Source: Gammaproteobacteria bacterium (GTDB taxonomy: Bacteria > Pseudomonadota > Gammaproteobacteria > Thiohalospirales > Thiohalospiraceae). From it: DNA of 34,174 nt. The position numbers and the translations under genes were made by a program. Positions within the stretch are counted from its first letter, which is position 1. The number at the start of each line of letters is the position of its first letter. This document shows, piece after piece, positions 1 to 6,889 of this stretch. Below the pieces are notes generated by a model. The model was not told the DNA's origin. It saw only the letters and a list, made by a program, of their open reading frames with translations, and did no database searches. The DNA is taken from contig JAJRUV010000033.1 in assembly GCA_024277595.1 (NCBI GenBank), positions 1 to 34,174 on the forward strand, given 5' to 3'.

Positions 1-1293
1 AAGAGGTGCGACAGGTGAGAGCGCCTTATCGCCACTAAACCCAAATCCGCCCAGAAAATTTTTCAATGATTGCTCTGTTGCCAAACGATCCAGTTGTTGA
101 AGGTGTTCGATGGGCGAGTTCTGGCCATTGAGTTGCTCCAGCTGATGTTGCGCAAAGTAACCAATCTTTAACTGCCGGGCCGTTTCATAGCATCCTGCTG
201 CGGGCTTTAACTCACCGGCCAGCAGTTTAACCAGTGTGGATTTTCCTGCTCCATTGGGGCCAAGCAGGCCGAAGCGGTCACCCGGAACAAGAGAGAAGTC
301 AGCCTGTTCGAAAATGATTTTGTTGTCATAACCTGCCGCCGCTTTGTGAAGCTGAAGCAGAGGGGTTGGTACCTGCTCTGGCCTGGCAAAGGAGAAATGA
401 AAAGGGGAATTGACATGAGCGGGAGAGATTTCTTCCATGCGCTCCAGTGCTTTCAGGCGGCTTTGTGCCTGGCGTGCCTTGGTGGCTTGAGCGCGAAAGC
501 GATCTACATAACTTTTGATATGAGCAATTTCCCGTTGTTGCTTGATGTGGGCAGTTTGCTGCTGGGCCAGCTTTTCAGCACGATGTTGTTCAAAGCGTGA
601 ATAGTTGCCCCGATAGAGTGAGATCTTCTGATATTCGATATGGGCTACGTGATTAATACAGCGATCCAGAAAATCACGATCATGCGAGACCAGCAGCATT
701 GTACCGGGGTAGTTTTTGAGCCACTCCTCAAGCCACAGCACCGCATCGAGGTCCAGGTGGTTGGTGGGTTCATCAAGCAGTAACAGATCCGAACGGCACA
801 TCAGCGCTTGCGCCAGGTTCAAACGCATGCGCCACCCGCCGGAGAAAGCGGAAATCGGAGCATCTTCCTGGATTGTTGTAAAGCCCAACCCGCTCATCAG
901 CCGGGCAGCGCGGGTTCGAGCGGTATAGCCATGAATCGCTTCCAGCTGACCATGCAACGATGCCAGCCGGGTACCGTCATTCTCTTGCTCTGCCTGGGCC
1001 AGTTCGCTCTGGATGCGGCGCAGCTCCCGGTCGCCGTCGATTACATACTCAATCGCCGTGATATCGACCGGGGGTGTTTCCTGGGCGACATGAGAGATTA
1101 CCCAGCTGGGGGGCAGACTGAAATCTCCGGAATCAACGCTCAGCTTGCCCAGAATTAGTGCAAAGAGACTGGATTTTCCGCTACCATTTGCACCGGTTAT
1201 GCCAACCTTGTCACCAGCATGTATACGCAAAGAGGTGTGCTTAAACAACGGGATACCGCTGCGGCGCAAGGTGACTTCATTGAAAGCAAGCAT
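1..1293 (-). CDS. ABC-F family ATP-binding protein, YheS-like (partial, C-terminus outside window)
   Basis: Reading the minus strand from the ATG at 1291-1293 gives an open frame of 431 codons that runs off the left edge, so the C-terminal part is missing. The first ABC domain has Walker A GANGSGKS (about residues 34-41), signature SGGW and Walker B LLLLDEPTNHLD. A charged Gln/Lys/Arg-rich linker follows (region AEKLAQQQTAHIKQQ), then the second Walker A GPNGAGKST. Two ABC domains with no membrane segment and the linker identify the ABC-F class. These act on ribosomes as translation factors or in antibiotic protection, and are not transporters. The N-terminus MLAFNEVTLRR and the linker resemble E. 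coli YheS rather than Uup or EttA. The second signature and Walker B lie outside the window, so their integrity cannot be judged. Confidence 0.9.
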   Translation of the reverse strand, partial: MLAFNEVTLRRSGIPLFKHTSLRIHAGDKVGITGANGSGKSSLFALILGKLSVDSGDFSLPPSWVISHVAQETPPVDITAIEYVIDGDRELRRIQSELAQAEQENDGTRLASLHGQLEAIHGYTARTRAARLMSGLGFTTIQEDAPISAFSGGWRMRLNLAQALMCRSDLLLLDEPTNHLDLDAVLWLEEWLKNYPGTMLLVSHDRDFLDRCINHVAHIEYQKISLYRGNYSRFEQHRAEKLAQQQTAHIKQQREIAHIKSYVDRFRAQATKARQAQSRLKALERMEEISPAHVNSPFHFSFARPEQVPTPLLQLHKAAAGYDNKIIFEQADFSLVPGDRFGLLGPNGAGKSTLVKLLAGELKPAAGCYETARQLKIGYFAQHQLEQLNGQNSPIEHLQQLDRLATEQSLKNFLGGFGFSGDKALSPVAPL

Positions 1294-1420
1294 ACAAAAA
1301 CAATGTTGGGTTGCTGATATTGCTATTACTGACTTCGGCTCGTCTATTCATCTGCCAGGCAGGTTACACTTCACGTCGCCCACCTGCTCGTTTTAGGTTT
1401 AACCTGGCGTTGGCAGAAAA

Positions 1421-2638
1421 TTATTTCTGCTGCAGACGGCCGGCGATGCGCAGGCGCAGGGCATTGAGTTTGATGAAGCCCTCAGCATCCTGTTGGTTGT
1501 AGGCGCCTGCGTCATCCTCGAAGGTGGCGATGCTGGCGTCGAACAAGCTATTACTCTCTGAAGTGCGTCCCACTACGGTGACGTTTCCCTTGTAGAGCTT
1601 GAGGCGAACCTTGCCGTTTACTGTGGCCTGAGAGCTGTCGATCATCTGCTGCAGCATCTGCCGTTCAGGTGACCACCAGTAGCCATTGTAGATCAAGGTG
1701 GCATAGCGTGGCATCAGTTCGTCCTTGAGGTGGGTTACTTCGCGATCCAGGGTGATGGATTCCATGGCGCGGTGGGCCTTCAGCATGATAGTGCCCGCCG
1801 GGGTTTCGTAGCAGCCACGGGATTTCATGCCTACATAGCGGTTCTCTACAATGTCATCACGGCCAATGCCGTTGGTACCGCCCAACTGGTTGAGGTTAAT
1901 CATGATCTGCGCGGGAGTTTGCTGTTCGCCATTGATAGCGGTGATATCGCCGTTGCGGTAGCTTAGTTCGATATAAGTAGCTTTATCTGGCGCCAGCTCG
2001 GGAGTAACTGTCCAGCGCCACATATCTTCCTCAGGTTCGGCCCAGGGTTCTTCCAGAATACCCCCTTCGTAGGAGATATGCAGCAGGTTGGCGTCCATGG
2101 AATAGGGTGATTTTTTCCCTCTTTTTTGTTCGATCGGGATGCCGTGTTGTTCGGCATAGCCAAGCAGTTTCTCGCGGGAGTTCAGATCCCACTCCCGCCA
2201 CGGGGCGATGACGTGAATATCCGGTTTGAGGGCATAGGCTCCCAGCTCAAAACGTACCTGGTCGTTGCCTTTGCCGGTTGCACCGTGGGAGATGGCATCG
2301 GCGTTAGTCATGTTGGCAATGTCTATCAGGCGTTTGGCGATCAGCGGGCGGGCGATGGAAGTGCCGAGCAGGTACTCTCCTTCGTAAACGGCATTGGCGC
2401 GGAACATGGGGAAGACATAGTCGCGGGTGAACTCTTCACGCAGATCTTCGATGAAAATCTGTTTTACTCCCAGCGCCTCTGCCTTGGCACGGGCCGGCTC
2501 TACCTCCTCTCCCTGGCCGATATCGGCGGTGAAGGTGATCACTTCGCAACCATACTCATCCTGCAGCCATTTGAGGATGATGGAGGTGTCGAGCCCTCCC
2601 GAGTAAGCCAGTACCACTTTGTCGATCTGTTTTGACAT
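1421..2638 (-). CDS. argG: Argininosuccinate synthase
   Basis: A 405-residue protein, the normal length for type I ArgG. It joins citrulline and aspartate using ATP to give argininosuccinate, the penultimate step of arginine synthesis in the cytoplasm. The PP-loop AYSGGLDTS is at residues 10-18. Further family motifs are [15 protein letters not shown] and [17 protein letters not shown] (citrulline/aspartate sites). The ATG at 2636-2638 has GGAG about 9 nt upstream. The gene stands alone on the minus strand. Its upstream region is unusual: a 152-bp MITE ends (in gene orientation) 41 bp before the start codon. Any older promoter has therefore been displaced, or the present one lies in the 41 bp (TAGAAT is seen there) or partly in the element. 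Confidence 0.97.
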   Translation of the reverse strand: MSKQIDKVVLAYSGGLDTSIILKWLQDEYGCEVITFTADIGQGEEVEPARAKAEALGVKQIFIEDLREEFTRDYVFPMFRANAVYEGEYLLGTSIARPLIAKRLIDIANMTNADAISHGATGKGNDQVRFELGAYALKPDIHVIAPWREWDLNSREKLLGYAEQHGIPIEQKRGKKSPYSMDANLLHISYEGGILEEPWAEPEEDMWRWTVTPELAPDKATYIELSYRNGDITAINGEQQTPAQIMINLNQLGGTNGIGRDDIVENRYVGMKSRGCYETPAGTIMLKAHRAMESITLDREVTHLKDELMPRYATLIYNGYWWSPERQMLQQMIDSSQATVNGKVRLKLYKGNVTVVGRTSESNSLFDASIATFEDDAGAYNQQDAEGFIKLNALRLRIAGRLQQK

Positions 2639-2679
2639 ATCTGCATTGCTCCGAATAGACGTGTAATTCTAACAGGAGG

Positions 2680-2831
2680 GTAACTATTCAGCATAGTTGA
2701 AAATGAGTATGTAACTGTTCAGATTGCCCCTGAAATTTGTCAGTTCAAGGCGAAAAATGTAAGTTTACACGGGTAAATGATCATTTTTTAACGCAGAAAT
2801 GGCGGATTTCAGGGGTGAGCTGAATAGTTAC
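2680..2831. mobile_element. 152-bp MITE (copy 1), GTAA-ended, with 8-bp target duplication
   Basis: The ends are a perfect 13-bp inverted repeat, GTAACTATTCAGC on the left and its complement on the right. The element is flanked by identical 8-bp sequences, acaggagg at 2672-2679 and 2832-2839, which is a target-site duplication. Inside, GTAACTGTTCAG at 2711 repeats the left end, and CCCCTGAAAT (near 2727) is inverted as ATTTCAGGGG near 2808, so the sequence can fold on itself. There is no coding frame. An 8-bp duplication and GTAA termini are features of IS66-family elements, so it is probably mobilised by an IS66-type transposase. That assignment is inference. A second copy with one mismatch in 141 nt lies at the right edge of the window. 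Confidence 0.9.
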
Positions 2832-2858
2832 ACAGGAGGAACGGTTCTGCGGGAGGGG

Positions 2859-3712
2859 TTACTGTTGTTTCTCCAACTGGATATGGACACTTGTTTTTTT
2901 TGTCCGGCCGCCTTTTTTTCTGGCGCCGTGGTTGATGGCTATGATGCGTTCTGCCGGAATATTTTTGTCCAGCAGATATTCCTGTACTGCATCCAGCCGC
3001 ATATGAGACAGTTCTTGGTTATAGATTTCATTGCCGGTTTTGTCGGTATATCCATTGAGAATGATGCGGGAGACTGCCGGATCCACCTCTAGATAGGAAG
3101 CGATACGATTCAAGACTGCTTTGCCTTTCCGGTCAGTTGATAACTATCACCGGGAAAATAGATATCCCCATTCCGCAGGTCATTAAAGCTGTCAGGATGC
3201 AATGCATCGGTACATTCCTGAAATATGCGCAGGGCAGGGCGCAGGTTAACCGGGGAGATGGATGCAGTAATTTGATCGCGGGCATCTGCCCAGTCCTTGA
3301 AGGTTAGCAAGGGAGACATCCCTTTTTCCAGTTCATAAAGGGTACGAAGGGCGGTATTGCGGCTAAAAACCACGGGTGTTTTTCCGGTACTGAGGGTGAC
3401 TCTGGCAATTTCTACGGGATCGATCCTGGGTTTCCAGGGTGGTGTGATGGCACGCAGATGCGCCGTGCGCCGTTTCCCCCCCGGCTCCCTTGTCAACCGG
3501 AATGAGAGCGTTAGATCACCACCTGCCCGGCTGGTGAACAGTGCCTGGCCAAAATAGGGAATATTCTGTGACAGGCGGCATGCCAGCCGATTGCCGCTAC
3601 TGGACCATACTGACTCATCAGCCGCGACGTCAAAACGCAGCTCACCTGCCTGGAGCGCCAGTGATGGTAACGAAGTAATAACGAATAGAGCAACCAGCCG
3701 GCGCAAAAGCAT
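2859..3712 (-). pseudogene. motY: Sodium-type flagellar stator protein MotY, interrupted by a frameshift
   Basis: The first frame (3712 to 3110) has a signal peptide (MLLRRLVALFVITSLPSLAL) and the MotY N-terminal domain, with QNIPYFGQALFTSRA, PPWKP and YELEKGMSP. It stops at a TGA just after the residues LTGKAKQS. The C-terminal OmpA/Pal-like peptidoglycan-binding domain (GYTDKTGN, NQELSHMRLDAVQEYLL) continues in another frame down to 2859. Joined, the two make about 284 residues, the normal MotY length. The break is near 3118-3130 and one missing G in the AAGGC run would explain it. In Vibrio and relatives MotY forms the periplasmic T-ring that anchors PomAB around the polar flagellar motor. 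It could be a true pseudogene, a sequencing error, or less likely a -1 recoding site. No other flagellar gene is in the window. Confidence 0.85.
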
Positions 3713-3772
3713 TTACAGGATCCATTGAAAGCCTATGGGTACTACATCGACTGGGATCAGGGTTGCCTTTAG

Positions 3773-3864
3773 CAGCAACTGTGTTTTCAATAAGCCCTAT
3801 TCGTCCTGGAGGATCCTACCGGGTCCTCCAGGACGAATAGGGCTTATTGAAAACACAGTTGCTG
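3773..3864. mobile_element. 92-bp near-perfect palindromic (fold-back) element with TTAG duplication
   Basis: Positions 3773-3813 and 3824-3864 are a perfect 41-bp inverted repeat around a 10-nt loop (tcctaccggg). The outer ends read CAGCAACTGTG and CACAGTTGCTG. TTAG occurs immediately outside on both sides (3769-3772 and 3865-3868), consistent with a 4-bp target duplication. The right-hand TTAG contains the TAA stop codon of the upstream histidine kinase (minus strand), so the insertion landed exactly on the stop and preserved it. There is no reading frame and no U-run, so it is not a classic terminator, although the transcript would form an extremely stable hairpin. It could also be a REP-like repeat. 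The family is unknown. Confidence 0.75.
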
Positions 3865-4665
3865 TTAGGGCGCCCAGGGGGCAACAGGCAATTCAACGTA
3901 AAAAGTTGTACCGGTGCCGGGTGAGGTGTTAAATCCTATATTTCCCTTGAGCTGCTCGACAATGGTTTTACAGATGCTCAAGCCGAGACCGGTACCTCCA
4001 GATTTCCGATCATTGGCGACATCTGCCTGGACAAATTTGTCGAAGATCAGAGGCTGAAGTGATTCGGCAATTCCGGGACCTTGATCTGTAATGGAAAAGC
4101 GGCCCATGGCATCATGGTTGTCGATTGCTATGGTTATCCTGGATGAGGAGGGGGTAAATTTGATGGCATTGGACAGCAGATTGCTTATCACTTGCATTAG
4201 CCGGTCGGAATCCGCTTCGACGCGAACATTTTTGTCTTTCTCATGGAGCACCAGTTCAATCTGTCTGCGTGCGGCAAAAAATTTCAAGTTGGTTACCGCC
4301 TGGTTTAGCAGTGGCTGGAGTTCCACTGGTTCTATCTGAAGTTTTACCTCACCGCTCTCCAGCATTTGCAGGTCGAGAAAATAGTTGATTAAATCTCGTA
4401 GACGGGCGCTGTTTTCTGTAGCGATATCGACCATGTTTCTAGCTTTCTCCGGCAGTGGGCCGGGCACCTCCCTGGCTAAAAGGGCGAGACTGCCCTGAAT
4501 AGCAGTCAAGGGCGTTCTCAGTTCGTGTCCGATGATTGAAAAAAACTCGGATTTTACATGCTCCAGGGATTTCTGCTGTGAGGAGACGATCTCCATGATG
4601 ATATCGAAGCTTTCTTCATCCTTGCTGCAAGCACGAATTTGTAACTGCTGTTTTTTTGTAATCAT
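3865..4665 (-). CDS. Soluble sensor histidine kinase (HisKA + HATPase only)
   Basis: 266 residues with no membrane segment and no recognisable sensor domain. A short N-terminal helix leads into the H box FFSIIGHELRTPLTA, with phospho-acceptor His47. The catalytic domain follows: N box NLLSNAIKFTP near residue 162, G1 DQGPGI, F box FDKFVQ, and G2 GGTGLGLSI. All boxes are intact, so autokinase activity is expected. There is no receiver domain and no response regulator gene next to it, so it is an orphan kinase whose partner is elsewhere. The input may be another protein bound to the N-terminal 35 residues, or the gene may be a truncated larger kinase. The stop codon lies inside the target duplication of the palindromic element. 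Confidence 0.9.
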   Translation of the reverse strand: MITKKQQLQIRACSKDEESFDIIMEIVSSQQKSLEHVKSEFFSIIGHELRTPLTAIQGSLALLAREVPGPLPEKARNMVDIATENSARLRDLINYFLDLQMLESGEVKLQIEPVELQPLLNQAVTNLKFFAARRQIELVLHEKDKNVRVEADSDRLMQVISNLLSNAIKFTPSSSRITIAIDNHDAMGRFSITDQGPGIAESLQPLIFDKFVQADVANDRKSGGTGLGLSICKTIVEQLKGNIGFNTSPGTGTTFYVELPVAPWAP

Positions 4666-4776
4666 GTTGAATGGTGTTAATAAGTTAGAGCGACATTTAT
4701 AATCATGGCCTATCCCGGTTTTATGAAGACCGGGGCTGAGAGGCTGATGAATTTTTTTGCAAGTTCCCGCTGCACG

Positions 4777-5520
4777 TCAGTATTGTTCTACGGGTGGATT
4801 AGTTGCGTATTTCCGACTAAATTTCTTGCTTCGTTGTTTTGTTGCCGACAATTGCCGCGTACTCATTTGCTTCCCCACCATGTCGCGAGCAGCTATTATC
4901 TGTTGCCGCTGCTTCTCGTCCGGCATATTAAGGGCGGCGACATGAAGCCAAAGAAAAGCCCGTGAGAGATTGGTTCGAATACCACGTCCATCCCTGAACA
5001 TCAGGCCAACCCGGTATTGAGCCATTGCATCGCCATTTTCAGCACTTGCCATCATCCATCGCCAGGCCTGTTTCAGGTTTGGGCGATGCATGCCAATGCC
5101 GCGGTAGTACATGTCGGCAACGGCCACCTGTGCTGCTGCATCGCCGTTTTCTGCCGCTTTGAGGAACCACTTAAGTGCATGTGCCGGGGCTTTGCGCACG
5201 CCGATTCCGCTGTAATACATTGTTGCCAGGGTGCGTTGGGAAATACTATGTCCGTTGCGGGCTGCCTTGTTAAACCAGAAGGCTGCTTTTTTAGCATTTT
5301 TTTCTGCTCCGTTCCCGGTAAGGTAGCTGCGTCCAAGCTGGTATTGGGCTCCCTTGTCTCCCAGGTTTGCCAGCACCTCCTGTCTGGCCAGATATTGCCG
5401 GGAACTCTGGATTGGCGTTGTTGCTTGCTTTTTCTCCGGGGAAGGGGGATGCACGGGCATCTCCTGTGCGCAGAGCAAGGAAGGAAGGATCAGGTAGTAC
5501 AGTAGCGCCGCAAGCCGCAT
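4777..5520 (-). CDS. Secreted Sel1-like repeat (SLR) protein
   Basis: 247 residues starting with a signal peptide (MRLAALLYYLILPSLLCA). A linker is followed by about four Sel1 repeats of roughly 36 residues between residues 55 and 200. Typical signatures are AQYQLGRSYLTGNG, MYYSGIGVRK, ADMYYRGIGMHRP and QYRVGLMFRDGRGI, each followed by A-W-F/A-E-N-G helices. The C-terminus is basic. Sel1 repeats are alpha-helical solenoids that mediate protein-protein contacts, and here the protein is probably periplasmic. The partner cannot be named. It is a single gene on the minus strand; the terminator at 5616-5644 insulates it from the EF-hand gene upstream. Confidence 0.88.
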   Translation of the reverse strand: MRLAALLYYLILPSLLCAQEMPVHPPSPEKKQATTPIQSSRQYLARQEVLANLGDKGAQYQLGRSYLTGNGAEKNAKKAAFWFNKAARNGHSISQRTLATMYYSGIGVRKAPAHALKWFLKAAENGDAAAQVAVADMYYRGIGMHRPNLKQAWRWMMASAENGDAMAQYRVGLMFRDGRGIRTNLSRAFLWLHVAALNMPDEKQRQQIIAARDMVGKQMSTRQLSATKQRSKKFSRKYATNPPVEQY

Positions 5521-5615
5521 TGTCAGGAAATCCCAGGAAGATTTTATACTGCAGTTATCGGTTCAGCCGATGTTTTTCATGAGTTTATTGTGTGGTTTGG
5601 TGATCAGACATAAAG

Positions 5616-5644
5616 AAAGAGCCCGGTATTAAACCGGGCTCTTT
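5616..5644 (-). terminator. Rho-independent terminator of the EF-hand gene
   Basis: A 12-bp perfect stem (aaagagcccggt / accgggctcttt) with a 5-nt loop, read on the minus strand after the EF-hand gene stop and followed by TTTCTTTA. The AT-rich ends mean it could also work in the other direction. Confidence 0.85.
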
Positions 5645-5719
5645 GTTACTCGATGCTCATCCCTGAGCTTTGCAGTTACTCCGAAATTCAGGTGTTGGAC
5701 ACCTGCTTTACAACTCTTG

Positions 5720-5989
5720 CTACTCTGCCGGGGCAGGAGCTGCTTCTTCTGGAGCAGCTTCTTCTGAAGGCTGCACCAGAGCTGCGAACTCATCCTTGTC
5801 CAGGCCACCGTCGGCATTGCGATCTGCATCAGTGAACAGAGGTGCCAGAGTCGAGGAACCTGCAGCTTCGTCCTTGCTGATGGTGCCGTCGCCATTGGCG
5901 TCCAGATCAGAGAAAGAAACGCCTCCCGCCAGTGCGGCGGCAGAGAAGAACAGACCAACTGTGGCAAGTGCTAATACACGTTTTTGCAT
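5720..5989 (-). CDS. Small secreted EF-hand calcium-binding protein
   Basis: 89 residues with a clear signal peptide (MQKRVLALATVGLFFSAAALA). The mature part has two canonical EF-hand loops: DANGDGTISKDE (ligands D30, N32, D34, E41) and DRNADGGLDKDE (D56, N58, D60, E67). An Ala/Glu/Pro-rich acidic tail follows, ending PAPAE. It should bind two Ca2+ in the periplasm or outside the cell. The role is unknown; a buffer or calcium-dependent adaptor is possible, and calcium is also used by the neighbouring PilY1, though no link is shown. The ATG has GGAG 9 nt upstream and AT-rich sequence containing TATAAT (6010-6015, minus strand) just beyond. Confidence 0.9.
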   Translation of the reverse strand: MQKRVLALATVGLFFSAAALAGGVSFSDLDANGDGTISKDEAAGSSTLAPLFTDADRNADGGLDKDEFAALVQPSEEAAPEEAAPAPAE

Positions 5990-6395
5990 GTTAAAACTCC
6001 ATTTAGTAAATTATAATATATAAAAATACACAAACTACACTGCTGTGCGCTTAGGGTAATGCACAAGCGGTGCCATGTTGAGCATGTTTCTTTTTAATTC
6101 AGTCGGTTATATTGTTTTTTCTGTTTTTTTGGTGGAAAGAAAACAGCAGATAGTGTCGTGATATAGGGACAAAGTTTCTGTATTTGTGGTTAACGTATTA
6201 ATAATTAAGTAAAAATTTTTGTCGTTAAATTGTAACGTTTATGTGAAACGATTATGTTTCCCGTTTTGAACGTGTCCAGATTTTTACCGAACGCCGCATT
6301 TCAGCGCCGGTAGCGAGTCTTTATGTCTGTTCAGCTATTTTGTCCTTTATGTGGCAAGAAAAATCATGAACAGGCTCCGTAGAGGGTGCTGCCAA
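5990..6395. other. Intergenic stretch between pilE and the EF-hand gene, no confident gene
   Basis: This is an AT-rich 406 bp. Its left end should hold the promoter of the EF-hand gene (a TATAAT-like box at 6010-6015, minus strand). A 19-codon plus-strand frame at 6323-6382 encodes a peptide with CPLCGKK, reminiscent of a zinc-ribbon half, but it has no good ribosome binding site and is not called. Nothing else is recognised. Confidence 0.6.
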
Positions 6396-6788
6396 TCAAG
6401 GCCAAGGACCAATTTTGTGTCCCAGTGATGTGAGTCCGAGAGCGGTTTGCCCATAAATGCTGCTGTTGGGGGTAGCAATGGCCTTGTATGCATTCAGGGT
6501 TGCGTCACACTTAACGGTGATCTTGTAATTGCCTTCTTCCGAAGGAGCATTTGTTGTACCACAGGGAGTACAACCAGAATAGGTGCCAGTATCCAGCAGA
6601 CAACGTTCCAATCGGGTCTGGATGGTTGTCAGCGTAATGACTGCATCACTAACCTGCTGCCTGGCCATCTGCTTTTTAAACATCGGCCAGGCTATTCCCG
6701 CCAGGGCGCCGATGACCGCCACGGCAATCATGACCTCAATCAGGGTAAGGCCTTTATTGTTGGCGCGATGGTTTAACGGGTGGGGCAT
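6396..6788 (-). CDS. pilE: Type IV pilus minor pilin, PilE-like
   Basis: 130 residues from the ATG at 6786-6788, chosen over an upstream in-frame ATG at 6836 because AAAGGTG lies just before it and it gives a normal short prepilin leader. The leader ends NKG before LTLIEVMIAVAVIGALAG, a textbook class III (PilD) cleavage and N-methylation site with Glu at +5. The first helix continues through KKQMARQQVSDAVITL. The globular part has Cys residues in CLLDTGTYSGCTPCG and VKC, likely forming disulfides. As last gene of the pilV-W-X-Y1-E run it should be the minor pilin PilE, part of the priming tip complex of the type IVa pilus. It is not the major pilin by context. Confidence 0.9.
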   Translation of the reverse strand: MPHPLNHRANNKGLTLIEVMIAVAVIGALAGIAWPMFKKQMARQQVSDAVITLTTIQTRLERCLLDTGTYSGCTPCGTTNAPSEEGNYKITVKCDATLNAYKAIATPNSSIYGQTALGLTSLGHKIGPWP

Positions 6789-6889
6789 ATTTGTCACCTT
6801 TCTCTGTTTGTTTCCAGCCCCGTGTTTGCATCGCAAGCAGTGGGGTTATTTTTCCGCACTTTGCGGGGTTCGTGGTGAAAGGACATGTA

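Noticed and set aside
2126-2635. Plus-strand open frame of 169 codons
   Set aside because: It is the mirror of the strongly conserved argG coding sequence.
3773-3864. Simple rho-independent terminator for the histidine kinase
   Set aside because: The arms are far longer than needed, there is no T-run, and the flanking TTAG duplication points to insertion.
6323-6382. 19-codon frame with CPLCGKK
   Set aside because: Too short, no good ribosome binding site, and no neighbour that would explain it; noted only in the intergenic entry.
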